Assembly: GCA_001818155.1 (NCBI GenBank)
Contig: MHJU01000014.1
Coordinates: forward strand, 1 to 37,777
Direction: 5' to 3'
DNA: 37,777 nucleotides
Origin: Candidatus Jacksonbacteria bacterium RIFCSPLOWO2_02_FULL_44_20
GTDB lineage: Bacteria; Patescibacteriota; Patescibacteriia; UBA9629
Positions 30,185 through 37,777 of the stretch are shown one piece after another; the stretch's first letter is position 1; every line of letters begins with the position of its first letter. Position numbers and translations under genes: made by a program. The notes under the pieces are model-generated. The model ran no database searches. It was not told the origin of the DNA and saw only the letters and a list, made by a program, of their open reading frames with translations.

Positions 30185-31213
30185 CTACTGCACAGTTAAA
30201 TATTTATGCTCGTAATATTCTTGAAATTCAGGCATTTCTGTAATTCTCTTCCACCATGTTTGGTTATTGCGATACCATTCAATAGTGTGAGCGAGTCCAT
30301 CGCAAAATTTATGAATCGGCTCCCAGCCAAGATTGCGCATTTTTTTCCAATCAAGAGCGTATCGACGATCATTTCCAGGCCGATCATGAGTAAACTTTAT
30401 CTCGCTTGAATCGCGCTCCATGCATAAACAGATGTCGTTTGCAATTTCAAACACGCTTCTGCTTTCACCGGATGAGATATTATAGATTGCTCCGATTTCG
30501 CCTTTATGAAGAACCGCGTCCACAGCACGGCAATGATCGTCGGTAAAAATCCATTCGCGGGTTTGGCCGCCGTCACCATGGATAAAGATTTTTTTACCTT
30601 CCAGTAAGTTGGTGATAAAAATCGGAATCACTTTTTCAGGATACTGATTTGGTCCGTAAAAATTGCACGAACGGGTGATGACAGCTGGAACATTGTAAGT
30701 ATTGATATACGACGTTACTAAATGATCAGCTCCTGCTTTGGTTGCCGCATAAGGATTTCTCGGGCGGCACACCGATTCCTCTGTGGCGCTTCCTAGAAGA
30801 ATCTCGCCATACACCTCGTCGGTTGAAATTTGAACAAATTTTTTGATATGATCAAACTCTCTAACAGCTTCAAGCAAATTATGCGTGCCGATTATGTTTG
30901 ATTCCACGAAAATTTTAGGGCCGGCAATAGATCGGTCAACAAGCGTTTCCGCCGCATAATTTACTACAAAATCCGGCTTCTCCATCTTAAATATATTGCG
31001 AACGATAACCTCATCCGCAATGTTTCCTAAAATAAAATGATGCCTGCTTTCTTCCTTGATTCCTATAAGATTATCAAGGTTTCCGGCATAGGATAGCTTG
31101 TCTACGTTTACAATGCGGTAATGCGGATAATGTTCCAAAAGATACCGGACAAAATGGCTCCCCATAAACCCCGCGCCGCCGGTTACAAGAACAGTTTTTG
31201 AGGTAAGATTCAT
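30185..31213 (-). CDS. rfbB: dTDP-glucose 4,6-dehydratase
   Basis: A 342-residue extended short-chain dehydrogenase with bound NAD; converts dTDP-glucose to dTDP-4-keto-6-deoxyglucose. From the ATG at 31213: VLVTGGAGFMGSHFVRYLLE is the NAD loop, VNYAAETLVDRSI near 80-92 and VQISTDEVYGEI near 121-132 are diagnostic, and the catalytic pair is in NPYAATKAGADHL near 149-161. ITRSCNFYGPNQYPEKVIP follows. An upstream in-frame start at 31249 would overlap rfbC and is not conserved. It lies 14 bases after rfbC. Confidence 0.97.
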   Translation of the reverse strand: MNLTSKTVLVTGGAGFMGSHFVRYLLEHYPHYRIVNVDKLSYAGNLDNLIGIKEESRHHFILGNIADEVIVRNIFKMEKPDFVVNYAAETLVDRSIAGPKIFVESNIIGTHNLLEAVREFDHIKKFVQISTDEVYGEILLGSATEESVCRPRNPYAATKAGADHLVTSYINTYNVPAVITRSCNFYGPNQYPEKVIPIFITNLLEGKKIFIHGDGGQTREWIFTDDHCRAVDAVLHKGEIGAIYNISSGESRSVFEIANDICLCMERDSSEIKFTHDRPGNDRRYALDWKKMRNLGWEPIHKFCDGLAHTIEWYRNNQTWWKRITEMPEFQEYYEHKYLTVQ

Positions 31214-31227
31214 ACGGTGTAAATATT

Positions 31228-31767
31228 TTATCCTTTTACCATCTCCCAAAATCCTTCCCCGAACTCGCTGTAGTCAATGCGAAATTCATCGCTTTTTTCC
31301 GGGTCGTCGGTCCAGTTTTGATTGACAAGATAAATGAGAGTCATGGGTTTTGTGTAAGGATTCGCACATCCATGAACAACTCCTCTCGGTATATACAACA
31401 ATCTCGCGCGCCCGGCTCCAAGCACAAAACGCATTTTCGCGCCAAGAGTTGGCGACCCTGTCCGCACATCCATAAGCCCGACAAGCACCCTGTCCGTTGG
31501 AGGCACAAACCAGATATCTTCCTGATTTTTATGCAAATGCCCTGCTTTTATAAGCCCTGGCTCAATTTGCGACCAATTGATCTGCTTGAGTTTAAATTCC
31601 GCAAAATGATCGCGAACGCCCGCGTCATCCAAAATTCGCGCAATCTCGCAAAACGCGCCGCCGTCGTCTGTAAAGTATGAAATATCAATAATTTTTACCC
31701 CTTCAATAAGGGCTTTTTTTGTGTAATCCTGTTTAGAAATTTTATCAGCAAAGGTTTGAGAAATCAT
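31228..31767 (-). CDS. rfbC: dTDP-4-dehydrorhamnose 3,5-epimerase-like protein
   Basis: A 179-residue cupin of the RmlC type, expected to epimerise dTDP-4-keto-6-deoxyglucose at C3 and C5. FKLKQINWSQIEPGLIKAGH near 58-77 holds the family's substrate and histidine region; DVRTGSPTLG near 101-110, LLYIPRGVVHGCANPYTKPM near 123-142 and IYLVNQNWT follow. It departs somewhat from classical RmlC (GLHxQ replaced by AGHLHKNQ), so a related sugar epimerase is possible. It overlaps the membrane-protein gene by four bases and precedes rfbB. Confidence 0.85.
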   Translation of the reverse strand: MISQTFADKISKQDYTKKALIEGVKIIDISYFTDDGGAFCEIARILDDAGVRDHFAEFKLKQINWSQIEPGLIKAGHLHKNQEDIWFVPPTDRVLVGLMDVRTGSPTLGAKMRFVLGAGRARLLYIPRGVVHGCANPYTKPMTLIYLVNQNWTDDPEKSDEFRIDYSEFGEGFWEMVKG

Positions 31768-33968
31768 AAAGTAGAAATATCATACCGCCAAATATGCACA
31801 TCGTCAACTTCAATTACCTCGCGTCCTAATAGCCAGCGAATCTGCGTTTTATTCCAGTCAACAAGAAATCGCTGATCAAGCACGAAATAACAGCCGCGGG
31901 TTTTACTTTTTTGCGCGGCCTCTTTCATCCATAAAATATCAGGGCGCGAAAACATCTTTATAAAAATCTTGCCGCCTTCTTCCAGATAGCCGTATTTAAT
32001 CGGGAAATTACCGTTTTTAACTCGCCCGCGCGATGAGGACTCAAGAGCCGCAAGCGGAAAATGTTCGGAAAGCACGCAATAATCAGTTCTCCCTGTTTTG
32101 AGCATATCAACGTAAAGCGCCTGCATTGCGTTGTAATGGCTCATCGTAACTCGTCCGTGAATCGGGCCTGAAGAGTATGTTGAACCGACCATAACGGCAA
32201 GTATCACAATGCTCGTCCATAAAAAAATGGGCTGTCTTCCATATCTGTCGCGAACGGCAATAAACCCGCCTATAAGAAAAAAAATAAACGCTGTGTCAAT
32301 AATCAAGTCTAACCGTTCAGTTAAAAGATGAATGCCGCCAAGATACGAGCGATCAAGAAAAATGCTCATAAGCCCTATAAATAATATATACAGAAAAAGC
32401 GCGGAAACCGGATTATTATTGATCGCGCGTCTGCGGCACATCCAAAATATGCTCGCGCTTATCGCCGCGACAAAACAGAAAAAAAGAAGCGTATCAAGAT
32501 AATTCCATGAAAATAACGGCAAATCTGTCAGACGATCGCGCATACTGTGCCAGAGTAGATTTCCTGTGTGAAGATAGTACCCGTCCATCCCCTTCAGCCC
32601 GAAAAGATATAAAAGTGTATGTTTCCAAAAATCCAGTATATGACTAGCGCCGGTTGTGAGAATATCAAGGCGCGCATTTGGGCTCACAAATAAACTGATA
32701 ATCGGCACAAGCGCGCTACTTACAATAAGATAGGCAATCCTTAGAACGCGCGATGTTCTCTTTTGAACAATCAAAAATCCTAAAATCAGAGCTCCAAAAA
32801 GCACATATACAACATACTGTATTGCAAGTAAAATCAATACTATACAAAGAGCTATAAAATATTTTTTTTCGCGTTTTTTAAGCCAAAAAACTGTCGCGAG
32901 CAAAAATATCATAAACACAAGAAAACCAAATCCAACAGGAAGCGATACTGCTCCATAAGCCTGCATTGGGAAAAACAAGGAAGGTAAAAACGCTCCTAAA
33001 AGAGACACCGAACGATTTTTATCACAAATGCAGTCAAAAAGTAAAAAGAACAAAATCGGCAATGCAAGAGAAAAAATAAGATATTGCCACCAAACCATTA
33101 TTGAGATCAAGCCCACATTCAGCGCACGGTTCAAAAAAATTCCACCTGCCCAAAACGATGCATATGAAGACGTTGTAAATACGGAGGAAGGCATTATAAA
33201 CGAACCAATCTTCAAAGTATCGTATGATGACGAGGATAAAAAGCCATTATCTTCTATCTCCATCATAGAGGCAGTATGCCGCCAAGTATCCCCGCCATAA
33301 GGCAGACGATATACTGCCGGGATATACAAATGTTGCAAAAGCGAAAAAAGGATTATCGGAACGAGAAGAAAAAACGCAGGTTTTGTAAAAATTTTGTATA
33401 AGAGCCATAAAGAGAGAAGCGCGATGACTAAAACAAACTGATCTGGTATAACATCCCACGGCGTTTTTATGTATATTTCCGCATAAGATAGTGAAAAAAG
33501 AGTATAAAAACCGAGCCCAAAAAGAAGTATGATCGCGATAAGAATAAGCGTTCGCACCGATGGAATAGGCGCATTTACCAATTCTCTCGCGATCGCGCGA
33601 AAACTCCGCAGAACATTAAAAATGATTTCTCTCATCATACTTACAGAAAACAAACCTTTGTTATGTTCAGAAATCTCCATGGCGATTAATGAAACAAGAA
33701 GGGTAACACCGGAAAGAATAAAATCGTTAAATCTGAAAAAAGTGATAAAAATGCCGCCAAAAGAGGCCACAGCGAGAAATACAATCAATGCGCCAAATAG
33801 AAGACGAATCATTGATTCTTGAATAAAAAACAATTTCCCTGTAACTTTTCCGACAAAATAGCCGTTTACTATGAGATATAAAACTAAAAATAACGCGCCA
33901 AACAGAGAGGAATGCAGAAAATGGATATTGATAATAACTAAAGTGTTAATAAGAAAAATAAAAATCAT
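31764..33968 (-). CDS. Polytopic membrane protein of the polysaccharide operon, possible GT-C enzyme
   Basis: A 734-residue protein with about 14 hydrophobic helices over residues 1-600 and a soluble C-terminal part (about 610-734) containing YCVLSEHFPLAALESSSRGR. Long re-entrant or extracytoplasmic stretches lie near 215-265 (VYRLPYGGDTWRHTASMMEI) and 440-480. This architecture fits GT-C glycosyltransferases or O-antigen-polymerase-like proteins, but I recognise no diagnostic motif. Overlaps of four bases with the glycosyltransferase gene on one side and rfbC on the other tie it to surface glycan synthesis. Confidence 0.75.
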   Translation of the reverse strand: MIFIFLINTLVIINIHFLHSSLFGALFLVLYLIVNGYFVGKVTGKLFFIQESMIRLLFGALIVFLAVASFGGIFITFFRFNDFILSGVTLLVSLIAMEISEHNKGLFSVSMMREIIFNVLRSFRAIARELVNAPIPSVRTLILIAIILLFGLGFYTLFSLSYAEIYIKTPWDVIPDQFVLVIALLSLWLLYKIFTKPAFFLLVPIILFSLLQHLYIPAVYRLPYGGDTWRHTASMMEIEDNGFLSSSSYDTLKIGSFIMPSSVFTTSSYASFWAGGIFLNRALNVGLISIMVWWQYLIFSLALPILFFLLFDCICDKNRSVSLLGAFLPSLFFPMQAYGAVSLPVGFGFLVFMIFLLATVFWLKKREKKYFIALCIVLILLAIQYVVYVLFGALILGFLIVQKRTSRVLRIAYLIVSSALVPIISLFVSPNARLDILTTGASHILDFWKHTLLYLFGLKGMDGYYLHTGNLLWHSMRDRLTDLPLFSWNYLDTLLFFCFVAAISASIFWMCRRRAINNNPVSALFLYILFIGLMSIFLDRSYLGGIHLLTERLDLIIDTAFIFFLIGGFIAVRDRYGRQPIFLWTSIVILAVMVGSTYSSGPIHGRVTMSHYNAMQALYVDMLKTGRTDYCVLSEHFPLAALESSSRGRVKNGNFPIKYGYLEEGGKIFIKMFSRPDILWMKEAAQKSKTRGCYFVLDQRFLVDWNKTQIRWLLGREVIEVDDVHIWRYDISTL

Positions 33969-35047
33969 AATGATTTTGGCGCAAGATGCTTAACGATCTT
34001 AAAATAAGCCTCTAATAAAAATCCAGCTCCTTGAATGAGCGGATTTTGGATTTCTCCGAAATTAAAACGACCTGCCATAGAGGAAAGAATCGCGCGGTCA
34101 GAAACTCGCCTGATGGATTTAATTTCTTTGCGTTTTCGCCGTATCCATGAAACTGAAGTGAGAACTTCTAAATACGATTGTAATTTTTGAATAAACCAGC
34201 CGGCGGCTAAACTATACAAAAGAATACCAAGTTCTGTTGCAATAAATACTGGCATGAACACAAAAATTGTTCGAAGGCGATACATTGTAAAAAAGGTCAG
34301 CAACCGATTTCTTTCAACCCAAAGCCATTTCTTTTGATTTCTTGAAAACTGGTATTTGTGATATACGATTGATTTTTGGGAACAAACAACGCGATAACCG
34401 GCAAGCCGCAGACGCCAACTCAACTCCAAGTCCTCATGATACATAAAAAATCGCTCTTCCAAAAATCCCACTTTCTGCAACGCGCTTAATCTGTACAAAA
34501 CCGCGGCGCCGGATGCGTATCCGATATCACGAATTTGTGATTTGTAGTTGACGGTTGGCAATTTTTTGCAGTACTCTCCGCTCCAACCAAAGCCGAGATA
34601 GTGCAGAATATTGCCCGAAGTATTTATAAGATCAGGCTTATTGTGAAAAAGAATCATTGACTGCGCTACTCCGATTGAACTATCGCCGTTTGCTAATTCC
34701 ACAAGCTCTTTTAGCCACAAAGGATCAACTATTGTGTCAACATTCAAAAGAGCAACGTAATCATATTTGTAAGTTTTAAGGGCTTTTTCTATACCGCGAT
34801 TATTACCTCCGGCAAAGCCTTGATTTGACGAGTTCTCAATAATTGAGAGCGGAAACGGAAAAGAACACCCGCGTTTTTTCACACACTCAACCGATCCGTC
34901 CGAAGATGCGTTATCTACAAAAAAAATATCGCACGAATCGCGCGGAAAGTCCACCTTCTCCAAAGAGTCAAATAAATCTTCTAAATACAGTCCGCTGTTA
35001 TAGTTGACTAGAATTAGAGCAACGCGCGGATGTTGTAAACTGGGCAT
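33965..35047 (-). CDS. Family 2 glycosyltransferase, probable rhamnosyltransferase
   Basis: A 360-residue GT-A fold enzyme with a C-terminal hydrophobic segment (FMPVFIATELGILLYSLAAG near 256). VALILVNYNSGLYLEDLFDS is the nucleotide-binding start; FFVDNASSDGS, NQGFAGGNNRG near 73-83 and VALLNVDTIV with the DxD-like NVD near 98-100 follow. FLEERFFMYHEDLELSWRLR near 195 holds the usual catalytic ED region. The rhamnosyl guess rests on the adjacent rfbC/rfbB genes. A heptamer repeat encodes VNYKSQIRD near residue 165. Confidence 0.9.
   Translation of the reverse strand: MPSLQHPRVALILVNYNSGLYLEDLFDSLEKVDFPRDSCDIFFVDNASSDGSVECVKKRGCSFPFPLSIIENSSNQGFAGGNNRGIEKALKTYKYDYVALLNVDTIVDPLWLKELVELANGDSSIGVAQSMILFHNKPDLINTSGNILHYLGFGWSGEYCKKLPTVNYKSQIRDIGYASGAAVLYRLSALQKVGFLEERFFMYHEDLELSWRLRLAGYRVVCSQKSIVYHKYQFSRNQKKWLWVERNRLLTFFTMYRLRTIFVFMPVFIATELGILLYSLAAGWFIQKLQSYLEVLTSVSWIRRKRKEIKSIRRVSDRAILSSMAGRFNFGEIQNPLIQGAGFLLEAYFKIVKHLAPKSL
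34531..34554 (-). repeat. Degenerate heptamer repeat inside the glycosyltransferase
   Basis: The coding strand reads CAACTAC, AAATCAC, AAATTCG in 7-base steps, encoding NYKSQIRD. It is the weakest of the five copies, but it is in the same translated phase. Confidence 0.5.
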
Positions 35048-35140
35048 AGTGAGTAAATTTGCCGCTTAAAAATTATTGCGCGTAAACATTTACTGTTGCG
35101 TCCACATAGTTGTCGTAGATTGCTTGGATTTATTTTTGGG

Positions 35141-37777
35141 TTATTTTAATTTTGAATACACCTCTTCAAAAATTTTTTCTTTGATGAACTGGCCGAATTC
35201 GGCGTTTTCTACAATCTTCTTATAGATGTCGAAATTAGATTCAACCATCGTGTGCAGTTGATCTTCAAAGATATGCGCGAAAACCAGCTTCAGGGCTTCT
35301 TTAGTGTTTGTTTTCGCGCTTTCACTCAAGGTCTCGTTACCGGCGAGACGCGTCTCCAATTCCGCAAAAAATACTTTGTCACCCTCGGTGAAATCAGTGC
35401 CAAACCGCTCGTTAACCTCCTCGATAATCCGTGACAAAAATTCTTTTTCTTCTCCCGCGCGCTTACCGGTCCCAAGTCCTTCAGCCGGTTTAAGCTCGCC
35501 GGTCGTCTTTTCAAGCTCAATGCTCCCGCTTGAAATTTGCTGAACACGATAAGTATCCATATTTACATTGTCGGTGATTTCAACAGGAAGGCGCTCTTTA
35601 TCTGCCGGTAACTTTCTGCCGAGCATCCGCAAAAACGCATAGAGTTTTTCCAAGCCCACATCCTTAAACGAGACGATCTGCGACAAAAATGCATAGAGGC
35701 GGATATAGTTTTTGAGCTGGTCGCGGAAATTTGTCTTTTCTTTTTTCTCCAGTTTCAGATATTCTTCAACGATCGGGTCTAACAAAGGATGTAACTTCTC
35801 CTGCGTAGCCCCGCGCTTGAAGAAAACCTTAGCAAACTTCTCGACATCAGATTTTACAAAAATATTGAACTCATATAACTTACGCTCCAGATCGTAGAGC
35901 TTATTCGGGTCGGTCGCTTTGGTCAGTATTGCTTTGTCGTAGTACGGCTGAAATGCCTTCTGGATTTCTTCTTCATGATTGGCAAAATCAAGAATCATTG
36001 TGTCATCCTTTCCTTTGTGCGTGCGATTAAGACGGCTTAAGGTTTGCACAGCCATCACGCCGCCGAGCTTCTTATCAACATACATGGTATGCAAAAACGG
36101 CTGGTCAAAACCGGTCTGGAATTTGTTAGCAACGATCAAAATCTTGTATTCCGGCAATTTGAATGTCTCCACGGTAAGCTTTTCACTTCGCAAATTATTC
36201 ATACCCGGTTCGGTATATTCTTTCCCGCCGTCGTTAACGGTCCCGGAAAATGCCACAAGAGTTTTAATCGGGTGTTTATGCTCTTTTATATACTGGTCAA
36301 ACGCAAGTTTGTAGCGCACCGCGTGCAAACGGGAACGCGTCACCACCATCACTTTTGCGTAGCCGTCTATTTTACGCGCGACATGGCTCAAAAAATGTTC
36401 AATAATTAATTCCGTCTTTTTGCCGATAGCATGGTCGTGCAGTTCCACATACGATTTTAGAAGGGCAATCCCTTTTTTCTTTTCGTACTGCGGATCATCC
36501 TCAATTTTCTTAATCAGATTGAAATAGGTTTGAAAAGTTGTATAGTTTTTCAATACATCCAGGATAAATCCCTCATCAATTGCTTGACGCATGGAATAAA
36601 GGTGAAACGGAGAGAATGTCCCGTCGGCGTTTTTCGTGCCGAAAAGTTCCATCGTTTTCCCCTTTGGCGTGGCGGTAAAAGCAAAAAAGCTGATATTTTT
36701 TTGCCGGCCGCGGCCCGAAAGCTTTCGCAAAATTTCATCTTCGGCGGTCAGTTCTTCTTCTGCGGTATTTTCTTTTTCCGCCTCTTCCAACGACCCTAAA
36801 ACCTTTTTTAAGCTCTTCGTGCTTTCGCCGCTTTGCGATGAATGCGCCTCGTCAACGATCACGGCAAATTTCTTGTCGGTTTGTTTGCTGATTTCATCCA
36901 CAATATGAGGAAACTTCTGGAGGGTGGTAACGATGATTTTCTTGCTGGTATCCAGCGCATCTCTCAACTGCGATGAATGTTTTTCAACCGCTTGCACCAC
37001 TCCTTCAACTTGCTGGAATTGCAATACCTCGTCGCGAAGCTGTTTATCAATAACCCGTCTGTCCGAAACCACGATAACGGAATTGAATATTTTTACATTA
37101 TAAGATGATTGTAAGCTTGCGAGTTTATGAGCGAGCCAGGAAATCGTCTTGGTCTTGCCGGACCCGGCGCTGTGCCAAATAAGATAATTTTTCCCCGCGT
37201 CGTGTTCTCGCGCGTGAGCAACCATTTTTCTCACCGCATCCAACTGGTGGTAGCGCGGGAAGATAAGCATTTCTTTTTCTTTCTGCTCGCCCTCTTCATA
37301 TGTCGTTACCTCAATAGAAACGAGCATAAACTCGGCGATAATCTGCAATAAACTGTCCTTCTGCAACACTTCTTCCCAAAGATACGCGCTCTTAAATCCG
37401 CTCGGGTTAACCGGGTTGCCGGCTCCGTTCTCAAACCCCTTATTAAACGGCAAAAAATAGGTGGATTTTCCGGCAAGTCGGGTGGTCATATATACGAGAT
37501 CGTTATCCACCGCAAAATGCACCAGGCATCGCTTGAACATAAACAGGGGCTCTCGCCAATCGCGAGTATAGCGATATTGCTTAATCGCATGTTGAACATT
37601 CTGTCTGGTAAGATAATTTTTGAGCTCCAGTGTTGAGATCGGCAGGCCATTGATAAAAATAACGGTATCAAGCGATTTTTCGTCTTTAGTGCTGAATTTC
37701 ACCTGTCGGATAAGCGAGAAAATATTATTTTTATAAAGTTGCGCGTGCTCGGGGTTAAGCGAGCTTTCTGGAGTAAA
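35141..37777 (-). CDS. hsdR: Type I restriction enzyme R subunit, N-terminus beyond the window
   Basis: The visible 878 residues are the motor and nuclease subunit of a type I restriction-modification complex. The frame is open to the window end; the first complete stretch is PESSLNPEHAQLYKNNIFSL. The nuclease motif is DTVIFINGLPISTLELK (Asp...Glu-x-Lys). The translocase has IWHSAGSGKTKTISW (Walker A), VIVDEAHSSQSG (DEAH box), FFAFTATPKGK (motif III), KFQTGFDQP and QTLSRLNRTHKGKDD (motif VI). The C-terminal helical region is complete and ends IFEEVYSKLK. hsdM and hsdS are not seen. It ends 93 bases before the glycosyltransferase gene. Confidence 0.95.
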   Translation of the reverse strand, partial: FTPESSLNPEHAQLYKNNIFSLIRQVKFSTKDEKSLDTVIFINGLPISTLELKNYLTRQNVQHAIKQYRYTRDWREPLFMFKRCLVHFAVDNDLVYMTTRLAGKSTYFLPFNKGFENGAGNPVNPSGFKSAYLWEEVLQKDSLLQIIAEFMLVSIEVTTYEEGEQKEKEMLIFPRYHQLDAVRKMVAHAREHDAGKNYLIWHSAGSGKTKTISWLAHKLASLQSSYNVKIFNSVIVVSDRRVIDKQLRDEVLQFQQVEGVVQAVEKHSSQLRDALDTSKKIIVTTLQKFPHIVDEISKQTDKKFAVIVDEAHSSQSGESTKSLKKVLGSLEEAEKENTAEEELTAEDEILRKLSGRGRQKNISFFAFTATPKGKTMELFGTKNADGTFSPFHLYSMRQAIDEGFILDVLKNYTTFQTYFNLIKKIEDDPQYEKKKGIALLKSYVELHDHAIGKKTELIIEHFLSHVARKIDGYAKVMVVTRSRLHAVRYKLAFDQYIKEHKHPIKTLVAFSGTVNDGGKEYTEPGMNNLRSEKLTVETFKLPEYKILIVANKFQTGFDQPFLHTMYVDKKLGGVMAVQTLSRLNRTHKGKDDTMILDFANHEEEIQKAFQPYYDKAILTKATDPNKLYDLERKLYEFNIFVKSDVEKFAKVFFKRGATQEKLHPLLDPIVEEYLKLEKKEKTNFRDQLKNYIRLYAFLSQIVSFKDVGLEKLYAFLRMLGRKLPADKERLPVEITDNVNMDTYRVQQISSGSIELEKTTGELKPAEGLGTGKRAGEEKEFLSRIIEEVNERFGTDFTEGDKVFFAELETRLAGNETLSESAKTNTKEALKLVFAHIFEDQLHTMVESNFDIYKKIVENAEFGQFIKEKIFEEVYSKLK

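Noticed and set aside
35068-35100. GTAAACATTTAC near-palindrome upstream of the glycosyltransferase
   Set aside because: Short and imperfect, with no clear promoter to regulate; too likely by chance.

Overview
The window looks like chromosomal DNA of a Candidate Phyla Radiation (Patescibacteria) bacterium, most probably a Parcubacteria-type lineage. This is inferred from family content, not proven: a compact mraZ-rsmH-ftsL-ftsI cluster followed by murJ and a DUF4012 protein, a short TsaB, a stand-alone TraG/HerA-like membrane ATPase, a GldFG-type ABC exporter with a DUF4340 protein, and genes that mostly lack Shine-Dalgarno sites. Every protein gene I accept lies on the minus strand, so the text below follows the direction of transcription, from high to low coordinates.

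37777-27500: the C-terminal 878 residues of a type I restriction HsdR, then a surface-polysaccharide operon with tiny overlaps (family 2 glycosyltransferase, large polytopic membrane protein, rfbC, rfbB, class IV aminotransferase), a HicBA toxin-antitoxin pair, a 361-base gap holding a plus-strand terminator, and rfbD. rfbA is not in the window.

27483-19830: a TraG-like ATPase, then a GldA/GldF/GldG/DUF4340-type ABC system that is interrupted between ATPase and permease by two small unrecognised genes.

19814-12360: an arginine block. A promoter and a complete T-box leader with a predicted CGC (Arg) specifier precede a 59-residue orphan, argG, argH, a B3/4-domain protein, an unrecognised protein with three winged-HTH-like repeats, and argS. 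A leader sensing uncharged tRNA-Arg could therefore tune both arginine synthesis and arginyl-tRNA formation.

12360-10853: an SRPBCC-family gene relic, a GlmU-like left-handed beta-helix protein, a short TsaB and an intrinsic terminator.

10821-1149: the division and cell-wall cluster. A promoter with three helically phased AGTGGGG-type MraZ boxes drives mraZ, rsmH, ftsL, ftsI and a degenerate MurF-like protein that has lost its P-loop. A second promoter precedes the DUF4012 gene, murJ and an ABC exporter.

1044-1: two tRNA genes (CAU and Leu-CAA) followed, two bases after the encoded CCA, by a clear EcoRV-family restriction endonuclease. The start of its probable partner gene runs off the window.

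The most interesting signals are the T-box in a probable CPR genome, a GAATTAC-type heptamer repeat that sits in-frame in five genes and is open in all three frames in one orientation only, the pseudoenzyme-like MurF relative, the triple-repeat HTH protein, and the tRNA/EcoRV-family junction.
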